Source of the DNA: Carnobacterium iners
GTDB lineage: Bacteria > Bacillota > Bacilli > Lactobacillales > Carnobacteriaceae
Direction of reading: 5' to 3'
Length of the DNA stretch: 64,000 bases
Assembly: GCF_900177385.1 (NCBI RefSeq)
Contig: NZ_FXBJ01000002.1
Coordinates: 310,001 to 374,000 of the forward strand
The notes under the pieces are model-generated. The model had not been told where the DNA came from. It ran no database searches and saw nothing but the letters and a program-made list of their open reading frames with translations. Both the position numbers and the translations under genes were made by a program. Shown here in pieces: positions 20,591 through 29,483 of this stretch (positions are counted from its first letter, which is position 1; each line of letters begins with the position of its first letter).

Positions 20591-20893
20591 AAAAGAGGAG
20601 CAGTCGACCTAGCTGAAAATATCCTCTACACTCTTTTATACGTAAGATAGATAAAGTGAGAATACTTATAGGCATCAAACTAGAATCTAAAGTAATGATT
20701 CATTATTATAAATTAGCGACATGGACTTTGCTTTCACTCTAATCCTTAATTTCCAAAAATTTAACTAAAGAAGCTATTAGTTTCTAGTAGAACAGAAAAA
20801 ATAACTTCTCTATTTCTTTCTGTTAGGCATACTTAATCTATTGAGAGTATTAAAAATCTAGTCTGTAAAATTAAAAAGGAGGAATCTGATATT

Positions 20894-21184
20894 TTGAGTA
20901 TTAAAAAAAATTATTTCGTCCTAGCTACCCTAAATTTTTTATTTTGGGGAACGTACTTTATTTATCTAACTGTTCCTATCTATTTTGGGTATTATCCAAT
21001 TGGAATTGCTCAACTTATTTTATTACTTATTGCTTTATTCTTTTTAGTACTCCATACAAAGGACTTTATTTTTATTGCTTATAAAAAAATTAAATTATCT
21101 TCTATTTTATTACTTATAGCCTATATTCCTTCTATCCTTTTTATGGTTTATGCCGTTTTTGTCTGGTACGCTTTTATGCCATAA
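20894..21184 (+). CDS. Small membrane protein of unknown function (96 aa)
   Basis: It starts at TTG behind a perfect AAAGGAGG, ten bases upstream. Three strongly hydrophobic segments make up most of the 96 residues. The C-terminus (VWYAFMP) faintly resembles the endings HYGFAP and FYGFAP of two other membrane proteins in this window. It converges on the rhodopsin gene. No family recognised. Confidence 0.7.
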   Translation: MSIKKNYFVLATLNFLFWGTYFIYLTVPIYFGYYPIGIAQLILLLIALFFLVLHTKDFIFIAYKKIKLSSILLLIAYIPSILFMVYAVFVWYAFMP

Positions 21185-21230
21185 AAAATACACCCTAAAT
21201 AGTCAGATTTTTTCTCTAACTTTTAGGGTG
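21183..21230 (-). terminator. Terminator of the rhodopsin gene
   Basis: On the reverse strand CACCCTAAA (21222-21230) pairs with TTTAGGGTG (21191-21199) and is followed by TATTTTTTAT. The T-run is only on the reverse strand, so it serves the rhodopsin transcript. Confidence 0.8.
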
Positions 21231-21273
21231 CAATACAGGATGGGTTCTTTAACTCTTTTTCAGTATTTTATAC

Positions 21274-21972
21274 TTATTTTTGTTTACTACTTTTCTGCTC
21301 AAGACTTCGTAGGCCTTTGAGATCTAAGACACTAAAACCTACTTTAGAAAAAATAGGTAGAAGGATGAAAGCTATAATATCAAAAGATTCTGATACTATC
21401 CCTAGACCAGAGGGACCTAATAGCCAAACTGTCGGATAGCCAATCCAAAAAAGAGACAGATACAATGCTGTATTTTTATAATGACTATGAAGCTTTGAGT
21501 CACTTTCTTTTGCAATATTCATCAACGGTACCCAAACAATATAAAAAATGATGATTAGAGCAACTACTCCAATAGAATACCAGATATATTTCGCAGCGTT
21601 CTCTGAAAAACTTGCTATCAATCCAGAAACAATCATGATTACATCTAAAAATACGAGAGATAAAATCATAGAAATATTCTTTTTAGTATAGTACATTGCT
21701 GTAAGCGCCAACGCTACAAGCAATAGCGGTGTTGTAAATACCCAGTCTAAGTATCTTGCAAAGTAGACTGTTCTTTCAGACGTTTCTAAAAATCCTTGTC
21801 CTATAGCAATAGAAAAATAGGCTAGTGCTGACCATACTGGTATGAAAATTGCAATCATGTATTCATATTTTGGAACACCTTTAGGATTTCTACTTTGATT
21901 ATAAAAGTAAAGAGCCCCTACGAGCATTACCAAGACATAAAACCAATGGATTTGTATAATAAAATCATTCAT
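21274..21972 (-). CDS. Microbial rhodopsin, xenorhodopsin/ASR-like
   Basis: Seven-helix retinal protein of 232 residues in the cytoplasmic membrane. Helix C reads RYLDWVFTTPLLLVALAL and helix G LLPIFSKVGFSVLDL. K210 is the retinal lysine. D76, T80 and A87 occupy the bacteriorhodopsin D85, T89 and D96 positions (a DTA motif), so the usual proton donor is missing. P206 replaces the counter-ion D212, a hallmark of Anabaena sensory rhodopsin and xenorhodopsins. D217 matches the cytoplasmic acceptor of those proteins. L84, at the position known to tune colour, predicts green absorption. An inward proton pump or sensor is therefore likelier than an outward pump. No retinal-forming gene lies nearby. 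Ribosome binding site AGAGGGTG. Confidence 0.93.
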   Translation of the reverse strand: MNDFIIQIHWFYVLVMLVGALYFYNQSRNPKGVPKYEYMIAIFIPVWSALAYFSIAIGQGFLETSERTVYFARYLDWVFTTPLLLVALALTAMYYTKKNISMILSLVFLDVIMIVSGLIASFSENAAKYIWYSIGVVALIIIFYIVWVPLMNIAKESDSKLHSHYKNTALYLSLFWIGYPTVWLLGPSGLGIVSESFDIIAFILLPIFSKVGFSVLDLKGLRSLEQKSSKQK

Positions 21973-21994
21973 GAAATCACCCTCTCTTTAAATT

Positions 21995-22051
21995 GAGTAG
22001 CGCTTACAAAAATTAACGGTTTTTTATACATTTTGGCAAGCCAATTTTGGT
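21995..22051 (-). promoter_or_regulatory. Candidate cre-like and palindromic sites upstream of the rhodopsin gene
   Basis: TGTAAGCGCTAC on the reverse strand (about 21997-22008) matches most of the CcpA operator TGWAANCGNTNWCA, just before the ribosome binding site. Further upstream TTGGC-AA-GCCAA (22034-22045) is a perfect short palindrome beside a TATAAA -10-like box. The 22052-22430 stretch is AT-rich with nothing else recognised. Confidence 0.4.
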
Positions 22052-22501
22052 GAGCGAATCTAGAAATGAGTTTGTGTCAGAATTTCTTTTACTTAACTCA
22101 TTATAATTTATTTTAAAATCAATATCAAAAATAAGGTCCTGCTATCCTAAAAAAAAATTGCTGTTTTATAAATATTTTTATCGAAATATATATATTTTTT
22201 GAATCATCTGCTTTACTGTGGCTATCTATTTAATCGTTAGATCCTTTCATTCAAACCACCTTGATAATATTGAAGAATCTTTATAAGCAAATAATATTTA
22301 ACTTTGACGATTGAAAGAATTATAGCTTAAATCTAAATAATTCACCTTTTTTGTTATATTGGCAACTAGCTGGCTATTTTTTAGTCATTCTAAAAAATAA
22401 GATTGCTCTAATTATTTATCCTGTTATTCTCTCATGTGAATTCGGTTGCAATTAAATATACAAGAAAGCTAGCCGATTTAAAAATAAAGAGGGGAAACGA
22501 T

Positions 22502-22636
22502 ATGAAGAAGGATCCTGTGATCTACCATGAAGTCCGTAATGATGAAGAATTATTGGAGACCTTATGCAAGAGAGAATTCTATATTCTTATCAGTGATACT
22601 TATATTTGCTCACATTATTCTCTACTTAGTTTATAG
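22502..22636 (+). CDS. Short hypothetical protein, probably 3'-truncated
   Basis: ATG behind AGAGGGG, giving 44 residues starting MKKDPVIYHEVRNDEELLET. The charged N-terminal part looks real. The last residues (ICSHYSLLSL) look like read-through into the adjoining transposase debris, so the gene was probably truncated by an insertion. Family not recognised. Confidence 0.45.
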   Translation: MKKDPVIYHEVRNDEELLETLCKREFYILISDTYICSHYSLLSL

Positions 22637-22639
22637 TTG

Positions 22640-22924
22640 ATTTCGTTATGTAAAGTTAAAGAAAATAAACTCGTAAATTTTGCACGTTCAACTAAGTCAC
22701 GATCTGAAAGATTATAGATAGACTTCAATAAAAGATACTTGAATGATTGGATAGGGTCTATTGCCTTGCGACCATTATCTAAGTAATATCTTCACGCTAA
22801 TTCTTCATGAACAAACTAAAATCAACCAATTCATTCATTTCTCGTAAAAATGATCCTTAAGGCTCAACTGATCATATAAACTCAAATACGGACTGACAAT
22901 AAGTGATTTTTGAAAGTTAAGCAT
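22640..22924 (-). pseudogene. IS1182-family transposase remnant
   Basis: The reverse strand from 22924 reads MLNFQKSLIVSPYLSLYDQL, the typical IS1182 transposase N-terminus, then a stop. Further degraded frames contain PYPIIQVSFIEVYL. Only the first 90 or so codons remain. The stretch 22925-23047 shows no gene. Confidence 0.75.
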
Positions 22925-23047
22925 ATCCGTTCCTCGATGGCTTTATTTTCTTTATTATATCCACTTTTTCAGCAGCCTCCTAAGAACAGCGGTTACTTTC
23001 CTAAATAAAGGTTTTTTATATCTTAAAAAACTATTTTTATCTCAGTT

Positions 23048-23362
23048 TTATAAATATTTTTTTCGTCTTTTTCCAGCTGCGAAAAAAACTTTTTCTTCTT
23101 CTCTTTTTCCAATAGCAACAATCTCGGTAATTTCTATCTGTTGATCTTTTGTCGGTTTAAAAATGAAACAAATCCCTAATTTTTGATTTTTTAGTTCTTT
23201 AAAGTCAGCTAATTTTGAATAAGTGGTATTTCCAAGATCTTTTCCAATTTCAGATTCTCTAGTTCTTAACCGTTCTTCAGCAGTATTTACCCGTTGTTTT
23301 AATGTCCCGTCCAACTTTTTGCAGTCTTTTTCTGCTTCTTTCCAAAAGAATACCTTAGCCAT
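23048..23362 (-). CDS. RelE/ParE-superfamily toxin
   Basis: A 104-residue protein with the RelE-like layout: EAEKDCKKLDGTLKQRV helix, LADFKELKNQKLGICFIF strands and the terminal IEITEIVAIGKREEEKVFFAA. Members cleave ribosome-bound mRNA or inhibit gyrase; which applies here is unknown. The ATG overlaps the stop of the upstream antitoxin reading frame (TAATG), the usual coupling of such pairs. Confidence 0.8.
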   Translation of the reverse strand: MAKVFFWKEAEKDCKKLDGTLKQRVNTAEERLRTRESEIGKDLGNTTYSKLADFKELKNQKLGICFIFKPTKDQQIEITEIVAIGKREEEKVFFAAGKRRKKYL

Positions 23363-23477
23363 TAATAAAACAAATCTTCATCAGACAAAGCAGAAAATGG
23401 GTTGTGTTCGTTGGTTCGAGGATGACATGAGCAGGGATTAAATTACCTGGTCCTGCAGAGACCCGATTATTTATCAT
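23362..23477 (-). pseudogene. Antitoxin gene, frameshifted
   Basis: The reverse strand reads MINNRVSAGPGNLIPAHVIL and then, one frame over, NEHNPFSALSDEDLFY followed by TAA that overlaps the toxin ATG. A one-base deletion near 23400-23410 joins the frames. The acidic tail resembles antitoxins paired with RelE-like toxins. If the lesion is real, the toxin may lack its partner; a sequencing error is possible. Confidence 0.55.
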
Positions 23478-23548
23478 TTTCTACTATCCGTGTGTTTATT
23501 TACAAGAATATAGGCATTTGGGTTTGTGTCAAGTTTTTCTCGGTCGTC

Positions 23549-25184
23549 GATAGTGTCAACTTATTGTTGGAAAAAAATAATGATACCTGGTTAAAGTAGT
23601 TTACTCCGTTTATGCAATGCCTACCGCACTTCGTTTGCTTCATCTGATAAATAAATAAAAGAAAATTTCTTTTACTTATTTATCAGATCCATTTGAAAAC
23701 CTTTATTTTCCTCGTAAACCTTTTAATATAATACTTAATGGTGTTTTTTTACTTTGCGTCAATGCAGGAAGATTACCAGATACACTTTGGAATTGTTGGC
23801 CATATTTTCGATTGACTCGTTTATCTAATTTTTCAATCGTTGTTCGATGAGTATAATCTTTTCTTTCCTTTTCTAGACCCTCTTTTATATCGCCTCCATT
23901 AAGCGTATAAGCTCTTAGCTTGGCAATGTGTTCCGCGCCTGTTAGGCTCCAACCTAAGGGCCTAGAACTTAATCGTGCAGATAGAACATGGCTCACGTGA
24001 CCTTCGGCACTGCATCCAAAATAATCTGGATTCTTTCGATTTTGAATAGCCGTCCAGTGTCTAAAAATATACCTTTTAGACTCTAATAAAGCCATCCTTT
24101 CAGAATCGTTTAACTCATCATCTAATCGTGTTTGATAAAATAAGTGAAGGAGATCTTTTTGACCTTTTACTATCCATCCGTAGAGGATGGAAAACCACTC
24201 TTGGTGACCCACGCAGGCTTTTTTAATGTACTTTATTAAATGGAAACTATCTAGGATAAATGTACTATTTGGAATGATTTTAGCTCCTGCTTTAATCCAG
24301 GGAGCGCCATCTCCAGAAAGATAAATGTGTTTTACTTTCTCTAAATCATACGCTTCATCAAGATAGTCTAACACTGAGAACCATCATTCTTCATTATTTG
24401 GGTAAAGCCCAGTAAAGTAACGTTTCCCTTCCAATTCTATTCGCTTAGCTGTACCAACCACTTGTTTGCGACCTTCATAAACATACACAAGTTTCATAAA
24501 CCGATTTTTACCATCTTGATAGGCAACGTGGTCTTCATCTGCTTCAATATATAAAACATCCACTATTTTTTTCTGTGAAAGAATAGCGACCTCAGTAGGT
24601 TCTAATAGATGTTTATGAACGACGTTCATGACGGATGTGCGGCTACGAATAGAAATAGTCTTAAAACTATCGATTGTTTTTTGATAGGATAAATCTTTCA
24701 CTCTTTCTAAAATCTCAGCTTCTAATCCTAAGTCCATACGACTATGAGGAGCTAAGTCTAAATGATCGTCTACTAGATAGGTAAACTGACCACTTTGCTT
24801 ATTTTTATAGTACGTCCGTTTTAGGACGACGTCTCCCATAGTAGTAGAAAGTCTTTTCTCATCATTCTTCCGTTGAACATGCCAGGCTTTTTTTCTTCCT
24901 GGATAGTATTTTAGAGAATCATCTAAGTTTTCAATGAAGTCTTCTACTAAAGCAATACCAATTTGATTCATCGATTCTTGGACGTCAGAAATAAGATTAT
25001 GGAAAACCAATTCTTTCTTTTGTGTTAAATCTAAATTTTTTACCATTGTTTCACTGATTTTTTCAACTGCATACTGTATAATGTCCATTAAGGAACAACT
25101 CCTGTTCTATGTTTTTAGTGGTAAAAACAGTTTAACACAGGAGTTGTTTCTTTTTTTTAGTTTCCAACAATTATTTTACACTAA
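23549..25184 (-). mobile_element. ISLre2-family insertion sequence (transposase broken)
   Basis: Terminal inverted repeats TAGTGTCAACTTATTGTTGG (from 23551) and TAGTGTAAAATAATTGTTGG (reverse strand, from 25183) bound the element. The host sequence CTCGGTCGTC is repeated directly on both sides (23539-23548 and 25185-25194), a target duplication of about ten bases. A small hairpin with CAACTCCTGT arms lies upstream of the transposase. Confidence 0.85.
23703..25088 (-). pseudogene. ISLre2-family (UPF0236) transposase, single in-frame stop
   Basis: Two reading frames of 234 and 223 residues lie in the same frame, separated only by a TGA (24384-24386) between YPNNEE and WFSVLDYLDEAYDLEKV. Together they give a complete transposase of about 462 residues: LVFHNLISDVQESMNQIG, ADEDHVAYQDGKNRFMKLVY, IYLSGDGAPWI, DSFHLIKYIKKA. 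One nonsense change has probably inactivated it. Confidence 0.88.
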
Positions 25185-25322
25185 CTCGGTCGTCCTATTA
25201 CTAGGCTAGTTTGGCGTTCTACTTTTGTACACCTATCTGCTACCGCACGGCTTTGCCGTTTGCTGGCCCATCTGTTTGGAGAACGTTCCAAAAAAATGGA
25301 ACCTTCCCCAAACAGACAGGAA

Positions 25323-26732
25323 TTATCGAAAACTTTTAATTAACTGCCCCATTGCTGAAGAATGAGGGGCATACAACGGAATCGTTCCTTTCTTTGCCCC
25401 AACTGACTGACGCGTCTTTTGATGCATTAAAGACGATACACGAACGGTTTGTTTCACCTTACGTTGTTGTCTTGTACTTCTAGTTTGCTGGTGAAGATAT
25501 GCTTCACGTAACGTTTGATTTAAGATCCCTTGTTTCACTTTCACCATGGCTTCACAACCGACTTCGCTCCAATGCATTCCACGTTTTTTCATCCGATAAG
25601 AAATATGGCGTTGATTCGATTCCATTGCGCCTAAACCTCTGGCATCCTTCGGTACTTGTTCTACTTTTTCTCGCCAATCAAAAATCCGATCCCAATTTCT
25701 TAAAAGATAAGTTCGAAAACTAGTCAGTTTTTCTACTGCTTGTGTTTCTTCTAAGGTACTTTCATAAGTGTCCAACCAGATCGTTAGGGCCTCTAAATCA
25801 TGTTTTTTAAGCGCTTGATGAATGTTCTGTTTAAAGAGATTACTTTGTACACCAAAAGCACGGTTCAGGCCTTGAAAGATGTGATAAGCGTCTAATTGAT
25901 TCAACACGGGATAATTCGACTGCGAAAAAGTTTCTTGGAATTTATCTGCGGTATAGCCTGGTCCACCATCGCTATTGGTAATGATTTGAGCGTGTTGTAA
26001 CGCGTAATGAGTCGCCGTAAAAGCCTGTACTTCTGCCCAAAAACCAGCCGTCTTTTTAGTCGTCATAATGGCTTTAGGCTCCTTCAAGGAGACTCTCTTT
26101 CCATTTTTCTGCCAGCCTTCATAAACAAGTGCATGATGAACCTCTAAACTTTTTTTCTTTGTTGTCCCACGGACAAATACACCATCTGCTTCGGCATAGA
26201 AATAATCGACTTTTTTTCCTTCTGGTAACGCTGCTGACTCTTCTAGCTCAATCACCATTTCTTCGTCTTCACGCGCTTGTGCTTCTCCCACTCGTTTAAG
26301 GAGGCTGCCTACTGTTTGATGGCTCATCGCTACTGCTGTCCATTCTTTCAGTGTTTCAGCGGTGTCCCGATAGGTACACTTACTGGCTAACTCTGCTACT
26401 TTGACTTCTACGAGCGGACTATGACGTTGGTATTTTCGAATCCCCAACCACTCATCTAATGGATAATGATTTTGATTCTCTTGATCTGCCATTAAAGTAC
26501 GACGGTAACGGACAGGCCCAAAAATAAATTGGACTGTTTTCCAATCTTCTCGCTTTACTTTCCATCCTTCTTGTTGCTTTTGTTCCTTAATCGTTTGGTT
26601 TATGTGTATAAATATATCTCCTAATAATTCCGTAAATACTTCATACATATAAAGCTGAATAGATTCTTCTGTAGCAATTAAATCGCTTGATTCCTTTATT
26701 ATTTCGTATAATTTTGATATAATGTTATCCAT
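25323..26732 (-). CDS. ISLre2-family transposase, second and different element
   Basis: An intact 469-residue UPF0236/ISLre2 transposase, clearly divergent from its neighbour: FGPVRYRRTLMADQENQ, FYAEADGVFVRGT, ITNSDGGPGYT, LDAYHIFQGLNRAF, GLGAMESNQRHISYRMKKRG. The upstream terminal repeat is probably GTGTAAAATAGTTCTCGAGA (reverse strand, near 26843). I could not find the matching end beyond the stop, where a long hairpin (25282-25318) lies instead. The element may be truncated. Confidence 0.88.
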   Translation of the reverse strand: MDNIISKLYEIIKESSDLIATEESIQLYMYEVFTELLGDIFIHINQTIKEQKQQEGWKVKREDWKTVQFIFGPVRYRRTLMADQENQNHYPLDEWLGIRKYQRHSPLVEVKVAELASKCTYRDTAETLKEWTAVAMSHQTVGSLLKRVGEAQAREDEEMVIELEESAALPEGKKVDYFYAEADGVFVRGTTKKKSLEVHHALVYEGWQKNGKRVSLKEPKAIMTTKKTAGFWAEVQAFTATHYALQHAQIITNSDGGPGYTADKFQETFSQSNYPVLNQLDAYHIFQGLNRAFGVQSNLFKQNIHQALKKHDLEALTIWLDTYESTLEETQAVEKLTSFRTYLLRNWDRIFDWREKVEQVPKDARGLGAMESNQRHISYRMKKRGMHWSEVGCEAMVKVKQGILNQTLREAYLHQQTRSTRQQRKVKQTVRVSSLMHQKTRQSVGAKKGTIPLYAPHSSAMGQLIKSFR

Positions 26733-27028
26733 AAGAAGGCCTCTTCCATTTATGTATTTGCCGCGTAAGCATACATTTATGATAGAACGCCTTCTTTATT
26801 TTTGTTAGTAAAAAGATAATATCCTCTCGAGAACTATTTTACACGTACGGCATTTGGAAGCGTACTTATACAGCACTTTCAAGCCTTGAAATTCCTTATA
26901 TTTCATTTCCTTTTATTAAACAAAATGAAATAATGAATTTAAACAATAATATCAGGTGTTTTATTCGTGTTTTTATTTGTTTTCTGTTATTTTTAATAGA
27001 GAAATAATAAAAAGGAGATGTGTCGTTT

Positions 27029-27355
27029 ATGGAAAGAAGCTCACGCAATTTATTAGTCGGTTTAGGTGCTGCAGTAGTAGTTGGATCTGTTGTTTTATCT
27101 ATATCAAATAAAGCTATGGCTAAAATAGAAGTATCTGCTAATCGTCAAAAAGCGAAGAATTTTGTTAAAGATAGATTAAAAGGCAATAAAAAAGCTTTAG
27201 ATGTTGTAGAAAAGCTATCTGATGAACAGATAACAAACTTATCAAAAGTTGTTGATAAAGTTAGTGATTTAAAAGGACGAGTTGGACCTCATACGAGTCA
27301 CTTAAAAAAGGTAACAAACAAGTTCAAAGATAAAGTAAAAGGAAAAAAACGTTAA
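27029..27355 (+). CDS. Hypothetical protein with N-terminal membrane anchor
   Basis: A 108-residue protein: a hydrophobic N-terminus (NLLVGLGAAVVVGSVVLSIS) followed by a Lys-rich, largely helical tail (KKVTNKFKDKVKGKKR). The ATG at 27029, eleven bases after AAAGGAG, is a better start than the GTG at 27020. No family recognised; it resembles a small membrane-anchored envelope protein. Confidence 0.7.
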   Translation: MERSSRNLLVGLGAAVVVGSVVLSISNKAMAKIEVSANRQKAKNFVKDRLKGNKKALDVVEKLSDEQITNLSKVVDKVSDLKGRVGPHTSHLKKVTNKFKDKVKGKKR

Positions 27356-27434
27356 TTAAAATAAGCAGTCTGACATACAGCGCTTTGAGTTTACTTTTTG
27401 GAGTACGTTCTAGAATGGAGATTTAGATATGCGA

Positions 27435-27470
27435 AAGAGGTCGGGATAAAAAGTCCCAGCCTCTTATTTT
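27435..27470 (+). terminator. Terminator after 27029-27355
   Basis: AAGAGG-T-CGGGA pairs with TCCCAG-CCTCTT around a short A-rich loop, followed by ATTTT. This is a form common in lactic acid bacteria. Confidence 0.85.
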
Positions 27471-27540
27471 AATATGACATTATTTCTTATGTAACTTTCA
27501 ACTTTTATTAGTTGCAATAATTATTAATAGTTCGTTTCAA

Positions 27541-27830
27541 ATACATGAAATTGGATAGAATCGCATATCGTGGACCTTGATTTATCGAGGTTCTTTTTAG
27601 TCTTAAAATTTCAGTAATGTATAAACCACTATACTTTACATCGTAAAATATGGTCTATTCGAGGCTAAAACAGTCTGTCCTCTCTGCTCCTTTTTTCGCC
27701 TTTGGGCTGAAAAGGTTCGTCGTGAACAGGCACGAAAAACGTCGGAATCCCTGCCTCTTTTTTTCGGGCAAAAAAACTCCTTTGCCTTTTTGGCAGGGGA
27801 CTTTCCTTAAAATAGAGAAAAAAAGCAAGG
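27541..27830 (+). repeat. Two-hairpin element, copy 1, with long 3' extension (copy A)
   Basis: The core (27541-27598) has ATACATGA and TCGCATAT-type arms, then ACCTTGATTTATCGAGGT and a T-run. The extension to 27830 contains a block (27690-27754) nearly identical to 29348-29411, then CCCTGCC...GGCAGGGG. An open frame inside (27650-27856) is shared with copy B but has no ribosome binding site and looks non-coding. Confidence 0.75.
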
Positions 27831-27900
27831 TGCCTATCCAAAAGATTGTGTTGTGAGGCTACTAGGCGGCGATTTAAAATTCGAAGAAACTCAAAAACAT

Positions 27901-27950
27901 TTAAATTAAAAGGAGACCCCGTCTTTTGAAGGGCTCTCCTTTTAATTTAA
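27901..27950. terminator. Terminator of the popT gene
   Basis: AATTAAAAGGAGA (27906-27918) pairs with TCTCCTTTTAATT (27936-27948). It lies at the stop codon of the reverse-strand gene and ends in T on both strands. Confidence 0.82.
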
Positions 27951-28789
27951 TTTTCAGGTTTATATTTTAACTCCAACTTGCTCATCCACAATCCTAATAT
28001 CAACCCTACGAAAAAAAGCATGATTGAAAAAAAAAATTCAATAGCAGATAACGCTGCGAATGCTTGCTGAGAAGGAAGTATGATAAGCGTAGAAGCGATA
28101 ACAACACCTAATATAAAGTGGAATATTATTGCGTAATACAAATTCATCAAATAATTAACCAATTTTGATAAGGATATAATACATAACAGTCCACCGATTG
28201 CTACTGGGATAAGAATCGAAAAATCCAGCCTGCTGATTCCTTTAGTTAAAGGTTCATACAAGTTCATATAGATAAGAAAGTTAGAAGAACTTAAACCAGG
28301 TATAATGAGTCCCGAAGCGAAAATAACTCCAACTATAACCCACGTGAGCGGGGTTTTAGAAACTTCGACGTCAAGGAACAGGTTTGCCGAGACCAATAAA
28401 AAGAAGAACACGGTTGCGGTAAAAATGGTTATAAGTAAGTGTTTACCACTACGCCCGTATTTTCCGGCTTGTCGGTACAATAAAGGGACTGTACCAAAAA
28501 TACACCCCATAAAAAAAAGTAAAATATAAACGGGATGAGTTCTAAGTAAGGATTCAATAGGATAGGCGAGGACAAATACGCCAAATATTCCTCCCAAACC
28601 AACAGGCAATAAGTATACTATTTTATTTCTAAATTCTTTTCTGAAGTTTGATAGGAAGCTTATAATCTCCTCATAGATCCCAAAAATCGCTGCTAATGCA
28701 CCTCCACTAACCCCAGGCAATATTGCTCCGGATCCAATAAAGATTCCTTTAACAAATCTTATAATCCAGTTTACTAATACATTATTCAA
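27947..28789 (-). CDS. popT: DUF368 polyprenyl-phosphate transporter (PopT-like)
   Basis: A 280-residue membrane protein of the DUF368 family, with about eight hydrophobic segments and the paired motifs GSGAILPGVSGGALAAIFG near residue 19 and SGLIIPGLSSSNFL near 158. Family members flip undecaprenyl phosphate back to the cytoplasmic face, recycling the lipid carrier of wall synthesis. It is close to a polyprenyl-phosphate glycosyltransferase pair (29763-32548) that would use the same lipid. The function is a family-based assignment. Confidence 0.85.
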   Translation of the reverse strand: MNNVLVNWIIRFVKGIFIGSGAILPGVSGGALAAIFGIYEEIISFLSNFRKEFRNKIVYLLPVGLGGIFGVFVLAYPIESLLRTHPVYILLFFMGCIFGTVPLLYRQAGKYGRSGKHLLITIFTATVFFFLLVSANLFLDVEVSKTPLTWVIVGVIFASGLIIPGLSSSNFLIYMNLYEPLTKGISRLDFSILIPVAIGGLLCIISLSKLVNYLMNLYYAIIFHFILGVVIASTLIILPSQQAFAALSAIEFFFSIMLFFVGLILGLWMSKLELKYKPEN

Positions 28790-28977
28790 ATCAGTTACCT
28801 CCGTTTTGTTTCAATACTAAATAATATAGTACCGCCATTATATAATCAAGATAAAGTTCATATAATTATCTGAAAAAAATCATATTGAAAATAAAAAGTT
28901 AAAAAAGAGTATAAAGATCCCTTGGTCAAATAGATATGTATCTATTTCTATCTTTTAACATTTCTAATCGTACCCAA

Positions 28978-29035
28978 TACCTGAAATGTCATAAAATCGT
29001 ATGTCTAGAATGTTATTGGATCGAGCTTATCTTTG
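28978..29035 (+). repeat. Two-hairpin element, copy 2 (degenerate)
   Basis: ATACCTGAAATGTCATAAAA then TCGTATGT matches the first hairpin of the family. The terminator half is eroded (TTATTGGATCGAG). It lies between popT and a small forward-strand gene. Confidence 0.55.
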
Positions 29036-29092
29036 CTACAATAAAGATAGCAAACTTTATAGAATTTCTCATATTTTTGTATATAAATTACA

Positions 29093-29215
29093 ATGAATCG
29101 AGGTCATTTTCATGTTAGAGTTGTTTTTTTTACATTAGGGATACTTAGTTCAGTTTTTTGTGTTATTGCTTTTAATAATTTGCAAAAATTAGATAAAAAA
29201 GATGAAAAAAATTAA
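29093..29215 (+). CDS. Possible 40-residue single-pass membrane peptide
   Basis: MNRGHFHVRVVFFTLGILSS continues to a charged C-terminus (QKLDKKDEKN). One membrane helix. It ends 11 bases before a two-hairpin element. No ribosome binding site is evident, so this may be a gene remnant. Confidence 0.35.
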   Translation: MNRGHFHVRVVFFTLGILSSVFCVIAFNNLQKLDKKDEKN

Positions 29216-29225
29216 TTACGCAATA

Positions 29226-29475
29226 GATACATGAAATGACACAAAATTGTGTGTCAGGAACCTTGATTTAAAGATATTCTTTTTTTCTCTAGGATTTCAG
29301 TGAAATGTGGTTTCTACGAGACTAAAAACAGTCGGTTCTCTTGCGCCTTTTTTCGCCTTTAGGCTGAAAAGGTTCGTCGTAAACAGGCACGAAAAACGTC
29401 GGAATCCCTGCTTCTTCTTTTCGAGCAAAACAAAAAAATTCCCTTTTTGGCAGGGGACTTTCTTAGAACAAAATA
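29226..29475 (+). repeat. Two-hairpin element, copy 3, with long 3' extension (copy B)
   Basis: The core is 29226-29286: GATACATGA with TTGTGTGTC, then AACCTTGATT and a T-run. The extension, to 29475, shares its central block and the final GGCAGGGGACTTTC with copy A. It contains a short open frame equivalent to that of copy A, likely non-coding. Confidence 0.75.
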
Positions 29476-29483
29476 GTTACTTT

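Noticed and set aside
21274-21972. Rhodopsin as an ordinary outward proton pump
   Set aside because: The cytoplasmic donor position is alanine and the D212 position is proline, unlike bacteriorhodopsin or proteorhodopsin.
24384-24386. TGA in the ISLre2 transposase as a recoded codon
   Set aside because: No selenocysteine or recoding signal is apparent; a plain nonsense change in a transposase is simpler.
27650-27856. Open reading frame sharing a protein-level match with 29307-29495
   Set aside because: Both frames lie inside the long repeat, lack ribosome binding sites and match because the DNA repeat is conserved; the third copy has lost most of the frame.
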